Below are positions 1-8,528 of a stretch of 64,000 bases of DNA, in pieces. Position 1 is the stretch's first letter. Each line of letters begins with the position of its first letter. The DNA is from Mycolicibacterium sp. BiH015 (GTDB taxonomy: Bacteria; Actinomycetota; Actinomycetes; Mycobacteriales; Mycobacteriaceae). The stretch lies in assembly GCF_027706845.1 (NCBI RefSeq), contig NZ_JAQGCZ010000007.1:236244-300243 (forward strand), written 5' to 3'. The position numbers and the translations under genes are program-made. The notes beneath the pieces were generated by a model, which did no database searches, was not told where the DNA came from, and worked only from the letters and a program-made list of their open reading frames with translations.

Positions 1-119
1 CGTCGTCGCAGCGGACTTTGCGGGCCGGCCTGGCGGAGACGCCGGAACGCATCAGATCGGACGGTATTCGGCCCCCCGCCATCGTCGTTATCGGGGCGGT
101 GGCCGGCTTCGGCACTTAA
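1..119 (+). CDS. cobA: Uroporphyrinogen-III C-methyltransferase, 3' end only
   Basis: The frame entering from the left edge encodes about 38 C-terminal residues containing AETPERIRSDGIRPPAIV and ending in AVAGFGT before TAA at 117-119. This is the typical end of CobA/CysG-type SAM-dependent uroporphyrinogen-III methyltransferases, which make precorrin-2 for siroheme and cobalamin. In M. tuberculosis cysG (Rv2847c) lies directly before efpA, and the same order is seen here. The rest of the gene is outside the window, so completeness cannot be judged. Confidence 0.8.
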   Translation, partial: SSQRTLRAGLAETPERIRSDGIRPPAIVVIGAVAGFGT

Positions 120-120
120 A

Positions 121-149
121 GGGTTCTTAAGATTACTGTAAGGTAACCC
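121..149. promoter_or_regulatory. Imperfect inverted repeat just before efpA
   Basis: GGGTT (121-125) and AACCC (145-149) flank an imperfect dyad with TTA/TAA inner pairs, ending three bases before the efpA ATG. It may be an operator or a structured leader. The AAGG inside the right arm is also the only Shine-Dalgarno-like element for efpA, about nine bases before the ATG. Confidence 0.35.
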
Positions 150-152
150 GTT

Positions 153-1796
153 ATGACGGCTCTCAACGATGCGGAGCGTGCCGCCATCCACCGTGATGAA
201 GAAGGCAGGGGAAATCGAGGCCCGGACCGAGTGTCCGACCGGGCCCTGCCGACCCGCGTCCCTCGGCTGGGTGAGACGGCAGGCGGACATCCCGGTAGCC
301 CCACAGGCGGCGCGGCCCGACCGAACAGGACCCCGGCCTGGATGCCGTCTCGGCGCTTCATCGCCGCGGTGGTCGCGATCGGCGGCATGCAGCTGCTGGC
401 CACGATGGACAGCACGGTCGCCATCGTGGCGCTGCCGAAGATCCAGGACGAGCTCAGCTTGTCCGACGCGGGGCGCAGCTGGGTCATCACCGCGTATGTA
501 CTGACCTTTGGCGGCCTGATGCTGCTCGGCGGTCGGCTCGGCGACGTCATCGGTCGTAAGCGCACCTTCATCGTCGGCGTCGCTCTGTTCACCATCGCGT
601 CGGTGCTGTGCGGTCTGGCGTGGAACGAGGCAACCCTTGTCATCGCCCGGCTGCTGCAAGGTGTCGGCGCGGCGATCGCATCACCGACCGCGCTGGCCCT
701 GATCGCCACCACATTCCCGAAGGGGCCGGCCCGCAACGCGGCGACAGCGATTTTCGCGGCGATGACAGGCATCGGCTCGGTGATGGGCCTGATCCTCGGC
801 GGCGCGCTGACCGAGGTGTCCTGGCGCTGGGCTTTCCTCATCAACGTGCCCATCGGGCTGCTGATGATCCATCTGGCCCGCCGGACGCTGCGCGAGACCA
901 ACCGCGAGCGCCTCAAGCTCGACGCCACCGGCGCCATCCTGGCGACGCTGGGCTGCACTGCCGCCGTGTTCGCCTTCTCGATCGGGCCCGAAGCGGGCTG
1001 GATCTCACCGGTCACCATCGGATCGGGCCTCGTCGCAGTCGGCGCGCTCATCGCGTTCCTGTGGGTCGAGCGCACAGCCGAGAACCCCGTTGTGCCGTTC
1101 GAGCTGTTCTACGACCGCAACCGGCTCGCCACGTTCGCGGCGATCTTCCTCGCCGGCGGCGTGATGTTCACGCTGACCGTGACCATCGGGCTGTATGTGC
1201 AGGACATCCTCGGCTATAGCGCGCTGAGGGCCGGCATCGGCTTCATCCCGTTCGTCATCGCACTGGGCATCGGACTCGGCGTCTCCTCGGCGCTGGTGTC
1301 GAAGTTCCCGCCCCGGATCCTCGTGATCGGCGGAGGAGTGCTCGTGCTGGCCGCGATGATCTACGGGTCGACGCTGGACGCCAACATCCCGTACTTCCCG
1401 AACCTCGTGCTGCCCATCACCGTCGGCGGCTTCGGCATCGGCATGATCGTCGTGCCGCTGACCGTGTCGGCGATCGCCGGTGTCGGCTTCGACCAGATCG
1501 GCCCGGTGTCGGCGATCGCGCTGATGCTGCAGAACCTCGGCGGGCCGGTTGTGCTGGCGATCATCCAGGCCGTCATCACGTCGCGCACCCTCTACCTCGG
1601 CGGAACCACCGGGCCGGTGAACGACATGAACGCCGCCCAGCTGCACGCCCTCGACCAGGGCTACTCCTACGGCCTGCTGTGGGTGGCGGCCGTCGCCGTC
1701 ATCGTCGGCGGCGCCGCGCTGTTCATCGGCTACACGGCCGAGCAGGTCGCGCACGCCCAGGAAGTCAAGGACGCCATCGACGCCGGAGAGCTTTAG
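153..1796 (+). CDS. efpA: EfpA-type multidrug efflux MFS transporter
   Basis: A 547-residue, 14-helix drug:proton antiporter of the EmrB/QacA (DHA2) family. The start MTALND matches the N-terminus I recall for M. tuberculosis EfpA (Rv2846c), which fixes the start. The MFS motif A, GGRLGDVIGRKR, lies near residues 126-137, and the C-terminus ends in AIDAGEL. The hydrophilic N-terminal tail of about 60 residues is somewhat longer than in M. tuberculosis EfpA. The position between cobA and proS is the conserved one. EfpA is an essential inner-membrane exporter in M. tuberculosis, linked to drug tolerance and, more recently, to lipid transport. A close paralogue follows immediately. Confidence 0.93.
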   Translation: MTALNDAERAAIHRDEEGRGNRGPDRVSDRALPTRVPRLGETAGGHPGSPTGGAARPNRTPAWMPSRRFIAAVVAIGGMQLLATMDSTVAIVALPKIQDELSLSDAGRSWVITAYVLTFGGLMLLGGRLGDVIGRKRTFIVGVALFTIASVLCGLAWNEATLVIARLLQGVGAAIASPTALALIATTFPKGPARNAATAIFAAMTGIGSVMGLILGGALTEVSWRWAFLINVPIGLLMIHLARRTLRETNRERLKLDATGAILATLGCTAAVFAFSIGPEAGWISPVTIGSGLVAVGALIAFLWVERTAENPVVPFELFYDRNRLATFAAIFLAGGVMFTLTVTIGLYVQDILGYSALRAGIGFIPFVIALGIGLGVSSALVSKFPPRILVIGGGVLVLAAMIYGSTLDANIPYFPNLVLPITVGGFGIGMIVVPLTVSAIAGVGFDQIGPVSAIALMLQNLGGPVVLAIIQAVITSRTLYLGGTTGPVNDMNAAQLHALDQGYSYGLLWVAAVAVIVGGAALFIGYTAEQVAHAQEVKDAIDAGEL

Positions 1797-1855
1797 CTCG
1801 ACATCGGACCGGGGCAGAGCTTTAGCTCGGTATCAGACCGGAGCAGAGCTTTAGC
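1788..1855. repeat. 29-bp direct repeat array over the efpA stop codon
   Basis: GAGCTTTAGC occurs at 1788, 1817 and 1846, exactly 29 bp apart. The intervening sequence (CTCGaCATCgGACCGGgGCA type) is conserved apart from a few substitutions. The first copy contains the last codons and TAG of efpA, so the array duplicates the gene's 3' end. It looks like slippage or a footprint of the duplication that created the tandem efpA pair. Confidence 0.85.
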
Positions 1856-1928
1856 GATTCGGGCGTGAGGATCGCCGCCCAGCGGCGATGACCACACCGA
1901 AATCACTCGCTCGGTAGGGTGGCCAACC

Positions 1929-3419
1929 ATGGCTTCCGGGTCGTCGCACCGCGAAACGGAACCGCTGTCCTCGTCGGTGCTCGGCATCGCGATCGTCGCC
2001 ATCACCGGCATGCAGCTCATGTCGACCCTCGACGGCACCATCGTCATCGTCGCGCTGCCCCGGATGCAGGCCGATCTGGATCTCTCGGACGCCGGCAAGA
2101 GCTGGGTCATCACCGCCTACGTGCTGGCCTTCGGAGGTCTGCTGCTGCTCGGTGGGCGCATCGGCGACGCCATCGGCCACAAGCGCGCGTTCCTGTCCGG
2201 GGTCGGCGTCTTCACCATCGCTTCGCTGGTGTGCGGCCTGGCCACCGAAGAGGTCACGCTCATCGTGGCCCGCGCGGTCCAGGGCGTCGGCGCCGCCGTG
2301 GCTGCGCCGACCGGCCTGGCGCTGATCGCGACGACCTATGCGGTGGGGCACGCCAGAAACCGCGCGCTCGCCGTGTCGGCGGCCATGCAGGGTCTCGGCT
2401 CCGTATTGGGCCTCATCCTCGGGGGCGCGGTCACCGGTCTGTCCTGGCGGCTGGCGTTTCTGGTCAACGTGCCCATCGGCATCGTCATCATCTGGATCGC
2501 GGTGACGCGGCTGGCGGAGACCCGTCACGAACGCATCAAGCTCGACATCACCGGGGCGTTGCTGGCGACGATGGCGTGCACATCGGCGGTGCTGGTCTTC
2601 ACCCAGGGCCCGCCCCGCGGCTGGGTCGACCCGTGGGTCATCGGGGCAGCGGTGGCGGCCGCAGTGTTCTTCATCGCGTTCCTGATCGACGAGCGCCGTG
2701 CGGACAACCCACTGGTGCCGTTGTCGATCTTCGACAACCGCAACCGAGTGGCGTCGTTCGTCGCGTACTTCATGGCCGGCGGGGTGATGTTGACGTTGTC
2801 GGTCATGATCGGCCTGCTCGTCCAGGATGTGCTGGGGTACTCGCCACTGCGCGCCGGTATCAGCTTCATGCCGTTCGCGGTCGCCTTCGTCCTCGGCAAC
2901 GTACTGGCGACCCACCTCGCCCCGCGGATCGCGCCACGCTGGGTCATCCTCGGCGGTGGCGTCCTCGTCCTGGTGGCCATGCTGTACGGGTCCACCCTCG
3001 ACCGGACCATTCCCTATTTCCCCGATCTGTTCATGCCCGTCGTCGTCGGCGGGGTCGGCATCGGGGTGATCTCGGTGATCCTGCCGCTGTGCCTGCTCGC
3101 CAACGTGGCGCCCCGCGACATCGGCCCGCTGTCCTCGGTGACGCTGATGGTGTTCAACCTCGGAGGCCCGTTGGTGCTCGTGGTCATCCAGGCCGTGCAG
3201 ACATCTCGCACTCTGTACCTGGGTGGGACGACCGGGCCCGTCAAGGACATGAGCCCCGCCCAGCTCGACGCGCTCGGTCACGGGTACACGTACTCGCTGC
3301 TGTGGGTCGCAGCGATCGCGCTGGTGGTGGGTGTCGCGGCGCTCTTTATCGGATACTCGGCGCGCGACATCGCGCGGGCACGGGAGACGCGCGAAGCCGT
3401 GGAGGCAGGGGAGCTCTGA
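1929..3419 (+). CDS. EfpA paralogue, DHA2-type MFS drug transporter
   Basis: A 496-residue protein that aligns with EfpA along its whole length. Both share LSDAGKSWVITAYVL-type helix 2, motif A (GGRIGDAIGHKR), SRTLYLGGTTGPVKDM near the end, and the GEL C-terminus. It lacks the long hydrophilic N-terminal tail. The ATG at 1929 is preceded by TAGGGT at 1912-1917, a plausible -10 giving a very short leader. It is transcribed codirectionally with efpA from a 132-bp gap. Retention beside efpA suggests altered substrate range or extra dosage; the substrate cannot be read from sequence. Confidence 0.88.
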   Translation: MASGSSHRETEPLSSSVLGIAIVAITGMQLMSTLDGTIVIVALPRMQADLDLSDAGKSWVITAYVLAFGGLLLLGGRIGDAIGHKRAFLSGVGVFTIASLVCGLATEEVTLIVARAVQGVGAAVAAPTGLALIATTYAVGHARNRALAVSAAMQGLGSVLGLILGGAVTGLSWRLAFLVNVPIGIVIIWIAVTRLAETRHERIKLDITGALLATMACTSAVLVFTQGPPRGWVDPWVIGAAVAAAVFFIAFLIDERRADNPLVPLSIFDNRNRVASFVAYFMAGGVMLTLSVMIGLLVQDVLGYSPLRAGISFMPFAVAFVLGNVLATHLAPRIAPRWVILGGGVLVLVAMLYGSTLDRTIPYFPDLFMPVVVGGVGIGVISVILPLCLLANVAPRDIGPLSSVTLMVFNLGGPLVLVVIQAVQTSRTLYLGGTTGPVKDMSPAQLDALGHGYTYSLLWVAAIALVVGVAALFIGYSARDIARARETREAVEAGEL

Positions 3420-3483
3420 GCGTTCCGGCGGGGTAGGAGCGCAGCGACTCGGGGGTTCAACGCAGTCAGTAAGGTGGTCGGCT

Positions 3484-5241
3484 GTGATCACCCGCATGTC
3501 CGAGCTGTTCCTGCGCACCCTGCGCGACGATCCGGCCGACGCCGAAGTGCCGAGCCACAAGCTGCTGATCCGGGCCGGCTACGTTCGGCCCGTGGGACCC
3601 GGCCTGTACAGCTGGCTGCCGCTGGGCCTGCGGGTGCTGCGCAAGATCGAGAAGGTCGTCCGCGATGAGATGAATGCCATTGGAGGACAGGAGATCCTGT
3701 TCCCGGCCCTGCTCCCGAAGGCGCCGTACGAGACGTCGAACCGGTGGACGGAGTACGGCGACGGAGTCTTCCGGCTCAAAGACCGCCGCGGCAACGACTA
3801 CATGCTGGGGCCGACGCACGAGGAATTCTTCACGCTGACGGTCAAGGGCGAGTACTCGTCCTACAAGGACTTTCCGCTGACGCTGTACCAAATCCAGACC
3901 AAGTACCGCGACGAGGCGCGCCCACGGGCGGGCATTCTGCGCGGCCGCGAATTCATCATGAAGGACTCGTACTCCTTCGACATCGACGAGGGCGGGCTCA
4001 AGTCGGCCTATCACCTACACCGCGAGGCCTATCAGCGGATCTTCGACAAGCTGGCGGTGCGCTACGTGATCGTCTCGGCGGTGTCCGGGGCGATGGGCGG
4101 GAGCGCCTCCGAGGAATTCCTCGCCGAGAGCGAGGTCGGCGAGGACACCTATGTGCGGTGCCCCGAATCCGGGTATGCCGCCAACGTCGAGGCCGTGATC
4201 ACCGCGGTGCCCGACTCCATTCCGTTCGAGGGTCTGCCGGAAGCCACCGTGCACCAGACCGGTGACACGCCGACCATCGCCACTCTCGTCGACTGGGCCA
4301 ACAGCGCCGAGCTGCCCAGTTTCGCCGGCCGCCCGGTAACCGCTGCCGACACCCTCAAGAACGTGCTGCTCAAGGTGCGCGAGCCGGGCGGGGAGTGGGA
4401 GCTGCTCGCCGTCGGCGTGCCCGGCGACCGCGACGTCGACGACAAGCGCCTCGGCGCCGCGTTGGAGCCGGCAGAGTACGCGATGCTCGACGACGCCGAC
4501 TTCGCCAGGTACCCGTTCCTGGTGAAGGGCTACATCGGACCAAAAGGCTTGTTGGCCAACGGAGTTCGTTACCTCGTCGATCCAAGGGTGGTCGACGGCA
4601 CAGCGTGGATCACCGGTGCCGACTCCAAGGGCGACCACGTCGTCGACCTCGTGGCCGGACGCGATTTCACTCCGGACGGCACCATCGAGGCCGCCGAGGT
4701 CCGCGAGGGCGATCCGTCCCCGGACGGCGCGGGCACGCTGGTGGCCGCGCGTGGTATCGAGATCGGCCACGTCTTCCAGCTGGGCCGCAAGTACGCCGAC
4801 GCGTTCAACGCCGATGTGCTCGGCGAGGACGGCAAGCCGGTGAGGCTGACGATGGGGTCGTACGGGATCGGCGTGTCACGGTTGGTCGCGGTGATCGCTG
4901 AACAGCACCACGACGAACTGGGGCTGCGCTGGCCCTCGAGCGTCGCGCCGTTCGATGTGCACGTGGTCATCGCCAACAAGGACGCCGACGCGCGCACGGG
5001 CGCCACCCAACTGGCCGCCGACCTGGACCGCCTCGGCATCGATGTGCTCCTCGACGACCGGACCGCTTCGCCTGGAGTGAAGTTCAAGGACGCCGAGCTG
5101 CTCGGTGTGCCGTGGATCGTCGTCGTCGGGCGCGGATGGGCCGACGGCGTGGTCGAGCTGCGCGACCGCTTCAGCGGGGACAAGCGCGAGGTGGCGATCG
5201 ACGGCGCGGTAGGCGAGATCAGCAGCGCGATCTCCGGCTGA
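3484..5241 (+). CDS. proS: Prolyl-tRNA synthetase
   Basis: A 585-residue class II aminoacyl-tRNA synthetase charging tRNA-Pro. The GTG start at 3484 gives MITRMSELFLRTLRDD, the N-terminus seen in M. tuberculosis ProS; the open frame upstream is not conserved. Visible elements are the class II catalytic core (GPTHEEFFTL, then YQIQTKYRDEARPR as motif 2), the bacterial inserted editing domain in the middle, motif 3 (TMGSYGIGVSRL) and the C-terminal anticodon-binding domain (PWIVVVGRGWADGVVELRDR). TAAGGT at 3470-3475, eight bases before the GTG, could be a -10 for a leaderless or near-leaderless transcript. Confidence 0.97.
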   Translation: MITRMSELFLRTLRDDPADAEVPSHKLLIRAGYVRPVGPGLYSWLPLGLRVLRKIEKVVRDEMNAIGGQEILFPALLPKAPYETSNRWTEYGDGVFRLKDRRGNDYMLGPTHEEFFTLTVKGEYSSYKDFPLTLYQIQTKYRDEARPRAGILRGREFIMKDSYSFDIDEGGLKSAYHLHREAYQRIFDKLAVRYVIVSAVSGAMGGSASEEFLAESEVGEDTYVRCPESGYAANVEAVITAVPDSIPFEGLPEATVHQTGDTPTIATLVDWANSAELPSFAGRPVTAADTLKNVLLKVREPGGEWELLAVGVPGDRDVDDKRLGAALEPAEYAMLDDADFARYPFLVKGYIGPKGLLANGVRYLVDPRVVDGTAWITGADSKGDHVVDLVAGRDFTPDGTIEAAEVREGDPSPDGAGTLVAARGIEIGHVFQLGRKYADAFNADVLGEDGKPVRLTMGSYGIGVSRLVAVIAEQHHDELGLRWPSSVAPFDVHVVIANKDADARTGATQLAADLDRLGIDVLLDDRTASPGVKFKDAELLGVPWIVVVGRGWADGVVELRDRFSGDKREVAIDGAVGEISSAISG

Positions 5242-5248
5242 CGGCCGG

Positions 5249-5725
5249 CTATTCGCTGCCGCCGGGGAACGCGACGGTGACGGTCTTGTCGCCGCGGATG
5301 ACGCGCCACCGGGCGGCGGTCACGGCACATTCGGTCAACGCCGTCACCCCGAACGTGCGCACGTTCTGATCGGTGGCCTGCTCGACGACGGCACGCCACG
5401 CGACGGCGGCGTCCTCTTCCATCCGGACCGCGAGATTGGTGGCGTCGGCCGGGCTGTCGATTTCCATGGGCATCTGATAGCCCGCGGCAGGCACCGCCGC
5501 GGCGAAGCCCTGCTGCTCGGCCAGCTCGATTGCCGCCTCCCGGCGTGCGCGATGCTCGGCGATGGCCGAGGACACCAGGTAGTTGACGTCGGGTACGGAA
5601 TGCGCCGACACCACCCCGTATCCGTAGATCGTGGCGTGCTCGGTGGCGATCGCGTCGAAGAGCGCGCCTGCGGCGGCGTTCTCGGGACGCGCCGGGATGG
5701 TGGTGGCGGGTTCGGGTGAGGTCAT
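5249..5725 (-). CDS. Ferritin-like DUF4439 protein (Rv2844-like)
   Basis: A 158-residue, Ala/Glu-rich helical protein beginning MTSPEPATT. It carries ALFDAIATEHATIYGYG and AIELAEQQGFA, typical of the DUF4439 ferritin-like four-helix domain. Its start overlaps the stop of the lipoprotein gene upstream by ATGA, so the two are translationally coupled. The pair lies between proS and rimP on the opposite strand, as Rv2844 and Rv2843 do in M. tuberculosis. Function is unknown. The conserved Glu/His pattern would fit metal binding, but no complete di-iron motif is obvious. Confidence 0.8.
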   Translation of the reverse strand: MTSPEPATTIPARPENAAAGALFDAIATEHATIYGYGVVSAHSVPDVNYLVSSAIAEHRARREAAIELAEQQGFAAAVPAAGYQMPMEIDSPADATNLAVRMEEDAAVAWRAVVEQATDQNVRTFGVTALTECAVTAARWRVIRGDKTVTVAFPGGSE

Positions 5726-6240
5726 TGCCCCGTCCCGGCGAGTGCTACTACGTACGCGGCGGTGCACGACGACGCGATCGATGCGAGCAGGCCCGCCCGG
5801 TACCCCGACAGTGCTCCCGCGGCCTGCGTTGCGCTGTCGGCCGAAGCGCGCAGCGCCCCGGTCACGTCCTCGGCGGTCGGCGCGGGCACCGAGGCCGATT
5901 TCGTGGTCGTCGGGGAAGAACTCGGGGTGGTGCCGGCGGTGGGCGCCGGGTGGCCCGTCATCCGCACGATCTCCTCCGACAGCGCCTCGGCGTGGGCCGC
6001 ACGCTGGGCGGCGACGTCGGTCAGCACGTCGGCGAGCCGTCCCCGGACGGTCGCGGCGACGGCGGACGCCAATTCGGCATCGGATCTCGCACGGTCCAGT
6101 GCGGTGGTGAGATCGTCGAGGTCCGGCGGAGGGGGCGGGTCCGCGCAGCCCGCCGCAGTCAGTGAGAGCGCTGCCAGCGCGGCCGCCCCGACGAGCACAC
6201 GTCGACGGCTGACGGTCGGCGGTCTCGGCACGTGCCACAT
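5722..6240 (-). CDS. Alanine-rich lipoprotein (Rv2843-like)
   Basis: A 172-residue predicted lipoprotein. The ATG at 6240 (MWHVPRPPTVSRRRVLVGAA) was chosen because it places a basic, twin-arginine-like n-region before a hydrophobic stretch and the lipobox LTAAGC; the longer open frame adds an unrelated hydrophilic tail. After the Cys come a Pro stretch, a helical Ala-rich region and a Ser/Thr/Pro linker. It is coupled by ATGA overlap to the DUF4439 gene. Likely anchored on the outer face of the membrane; role unknown. Confidence 0.75.
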   Translation of the reverse strand: MWHVPRPPTVSRRRVLVGAAALAALSLTAAGCADPPPPPDLDDLTTALDRARSDAELASAVAATVRGRLADVLTDVAAQRAAHAEALSEEIVRMTGHPAPTAGTTPSSSPTTTKSASVPAPTAEDVTGALRASADSATQAAGALSGYRAGLLASIASSCTAAYVVALAGTGQ

Positions 6241-6408
6241 CCTGCCATCCGCCCGGCACGGGGTCGCGGAACCCGCTTCGCCCACAGCCGGTCGGCGGTG
6301 CGCGCTTTTCGTTATTTGTCTAGGCCACGCTGGCGTATCGTGGGGAGTCGGATTCGCAGGGCCCTCCCTGCGCACCGTGTCCGGACAACTCAAGACGAGG
6401 AGCTCGCC

Positions 6409-6933
6409 GTGGCGGAGCGGTCTACGGGATTACCGTCGCAACGACAGGTGATCGAACTTCTCGAGGGGCAGTTCGCGCGCGCGGGCTACGACATCGAAGA
6501 CGTGGTGATCGACGCCGCCGCCCGCCCGCCGCGCATCACGGTGGTGGCCGACGGCGACGACGGTCTGGACCTCGACTCCGTCGCCGAACTGTCCAGGATC
6601 GCCTCGGAGTTGCTCGACGAACTGGAATCACCGCCCTATGTGCTCGAGGTGTCCTCGCCCGGTGTGGACCGTCCCCTGACCAGCGAAAAGCACTATCGCA
6701 GGGCGCGGGGCCGACTGGCCGAGTTCACGTTGGCCGATGGGTCGAGCCTGACCGGGCGGATCGGTCAGCTGGGCGACGGGACCGTCGGCATCGTCGTGCG
6801 TGAGCCGCGCAAGAATCTCGAGGTACGCGACATCGCACTCAATGCGATCGCCAAAGCTGTTGTCCAGGTGGAGTTTTCGCCGCCAAGTCCACGTGAGTTG
6901 GAACTGGCCGGTGTCTCCGGAGAGGATGCCTGA
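6409..6933 (+). CDS. rimP: Ribosome maturation factor RimP
   Basis: A 174-residue protein needed for 30S maturation. The GTG at 6409 follows the SD GACGAGGAG and gives an N-terminus ahead of QRQVIELLEGQFARAGYDIEDV; the longer frame would run into the divergent lipoprotein gene. The RimP N-terminal fold (YVLEVSSPGVDRPLTSEKHYRRARGR) and the C-terminal SH3-like domain (RIGQLGDGTVGIVV) are visible. It is the first gene of the rimP-nusA-ylxR-infB-rbfA-nrnA-dinF series. TATCGT at 6336-6341 is a weak candidate -10. Confidence 0.95.
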   Translation: MAERSTGLPSQRQVIELLEGQFARAGYDIEDVVIDAAARPPRITVVADGDDGLDLDSVAELSRIASELLDELESPPYVLEVSSPGVDRPLTSEKHYRRARGRLAEFTLADGSSLTGRIGQLGDGTVGIVVREPRKNLEVRDIALNAIAKAVVQVEFSPPSPRELELAGVSGEDA

Positions 6934-6935
6934 CC

Positions 6936-7997
6936 GTGAACATCGACATGGCGGCACTGCACGCGATCGAGGCCGACAAGGGGATCACCGTCGACGTCGT
7001 CGTCGAAACGATCAAATCGGCTCTGCTGACCGCCTATCGGCACACCGAGGGGCATGAGGCGGACGCCCGCATCGACATCGACCGCAAGACCGGCGTCGTC
7101 AAGGTGATGGCCAGGCAGACCGACGAAGACGGCAACGTGTTGCACGAATGGGACGACACCCCAGAGGGTTTCGGTCGCATCGCCGCAACAACCGCCCGGC
7201 AGGTCATCCTGCAACGCCTGCGGGATGCCGAGAACGAGAAGAACTACGGCGAGTTCTCCGCCAGGGAGGGCGACATCGTCGCCGGTGTGATCCAGCGCGA
7301 TGCCCGCGCCAACGCGCGGGGCCTGGTCGTCGTGCGGATGGGCAGCGAGACCAAGGGGTCCGAGGGCGTCATCCCCGCCGCCGAGCAGGTGCCCGGCGAA
7401 CGCTACGAACACGGCGACCGGCTGCGCTGCTACGTCGTCGGGGTCACCCGCGGCGCACGTGAGCCGCTCATCACGCTGTCCCGCACCCATCCGAACCTGG
7501 TGCGAAAACTCTTCTCGCTGGAGGTCCCCGAGATCGCGGACGGCTCGGTCGAGATCGTGGCGGTGGCCCGGGAGGCCGGGCATCGGTCCAAGATCGCGGT
7601 CGCGTCGCGGGCGCCGGGGCTGAACGCCAAGGGCGCCTGCATCGGCCCGATGGGACAGCGCGTGCGCAATGTGATGAGTGAGCTCTCCGGCGAGAAGATC
7701 GACATCATCGACTTCGACGAAGACCCCGCCCGGTTCGTGGCCAATGCGCTCTCGCCGGCCAAGGTGGTGTCGGTGACGGTCATCGACGCGGCGGCCCGTG
7801 CGGCGCGCGTGATCGTGCCGGACTTCCAGCTGTCGCTGGCTATCGGCAAGGAGGGGCAGAACGCACGGCTGGCGGCGCGGCTCACCGGCTGGCGCATCGA
7901 CATCCGCAGCGACGACGCGGGCGAGGGAGCGGAGGCGCAGGCATCGCGACCCGCGACGCGCCGCGACGCCCCGCACGGCGCGGTGGAGGAGCGCTGA
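6936..7997 (+). CDS. nusA: Transcription termination/antitermination factor NusA
   Basis: A 353-residue NusA starting with GTG two bases after the rimP stop. Domains in order are the N-terminal RNA polymerase-binding region (residues 1-105), S1 (about 107-180, EFSAREGDIVAGVIQRD), KH1 and KH2 (GPMGQRVRNVMSEL and LAIGKEGQNARLAARL). The short Ala/Arg-rich tail and the absence of the C-terminal AR repeats of E. coli NusA are typical of actinobacteria. Confidence 0.97.
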   Translation: MNIDMAALHAIEADKGITVDVVVETIKSALLTAYRHTEGHEADARIDIDRKTGVVKVMARQTDEDGNVLHEWDDTPEGFGRIAATTARQVILQRLRDAENEKNYGEFSAREGDIVAGVIQRDARANARGLVVVRMGSETKGSEGVIPAAEQVPGERYEHGDRLRCYVVGVTRGAREPLITLSRTHPNLVRKLFSLEVPEIADGSVEIVAVAREAGHRSKIAVASRAPGLNAKGACIGPMGQRVRNVMSELSGEKIDIIDFDEDPARFVANALSPAKVVSVTVIDAAARAARVIVPDFQLSLAIGKEGQNARLAARLTGWRIDIRSDDAGEGAEAQASRPATRRDAPHGAVEER

Positions 7998-8052
7998 CCA
8001 GCGAGGCCGGATCACGATCAGTACCGTTTTCCTGTCTGCGCCGTGGTGACGG

Positions 8053-8058
8053 TAGACT
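8053..8058 (+). promoter_or_regulatory. Candidate -10 for a leaderless ylxR-infB transcript
   Basis: TAGACT ends six bases before the GTG at 8064. A start site 6-7 bases downstream would coincide with that GTG, giving a leaderless mRNA, a common mycobacterial arrangement. No convincing -35 is seen. This is inferred from spacing only. Confidence 0.45.
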
Positions 8059-8063
8059 CAGCT

Positions 8064-8426
8064 GTGATCCAGCGCGAGACATCGGCTCGGATGCGAAAAA
8101 GCACTTCCACCCCCGTCGGTGGCCCGGTGCGGACATGCATCGGATGCCGTAAACGAGAGCTGGCCGTCGAACTGCTTCGGGTTGTCGCTGTCGACGGCGG
8201 GAACGGTCCTGGGAATGCTCCCAGCGTCGTGACCGTTGACGCGGCGAGAAGGCTTCCGGGGCGGGGTGCGTGGCTGCATCCCGATCCGGAATGTCTGGAA
8301 GCGGCGGTTCGCCGGCGGGCGTTCGGCCGAGCGTTGCGGATCACCGGTTCACCGGACATCACCGCGGTGTCAGAGCATTTCCCGTCACGGGAGGTGCCCG
8401 ACGCGCCCGGGCAACAGAACAGGTAA
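8064..8426 (+). CDS. ylxR: YlxR-family RNA-binding protein
   Basis: A 120-residue DUF448/YlxR protein with the signature RTCIGCRKRE and LPGRGAWLHPDPECLE, followed by a helical FGRALRI segment. The family is a small nucleoid- or RNA-binding protein usually encoded between nusA and infB, as here. The GTG at 8064 is preferred because of the -10 directly before it; GTG 8043 and ATG 8091 are alternatives, and the conserved domain begins only after residue 15. Confidence 0.85.
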   Translation: MIQRETSARMRKSTSTPVGGPVRTCIGCRKRELAVELLRVVAVDGGNGPGNAPSVVTVDAARRLPGRGAWLHPDPECLEAAVRRRAFGRALRITGSPDITAVSEHFPSREVPDAPGQQNR

Positions 8427-8528
8427 GCGAAGAACATGAGCACACCGTGAAGCCCCGATGACCATGCGTCATAGCTAACCCGAGGCGCGGCGCCTACCAC
8501 CGCTGTCGCCTCCTAGACAGGAGATGTA

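Noticed and set aside
1851..3560. 569-codon minus-strand frame opposite the efpA paralogue
   Set aside because: Low-complexity Arg/His/Asp translation with no domain; shadow of the transporter gene.
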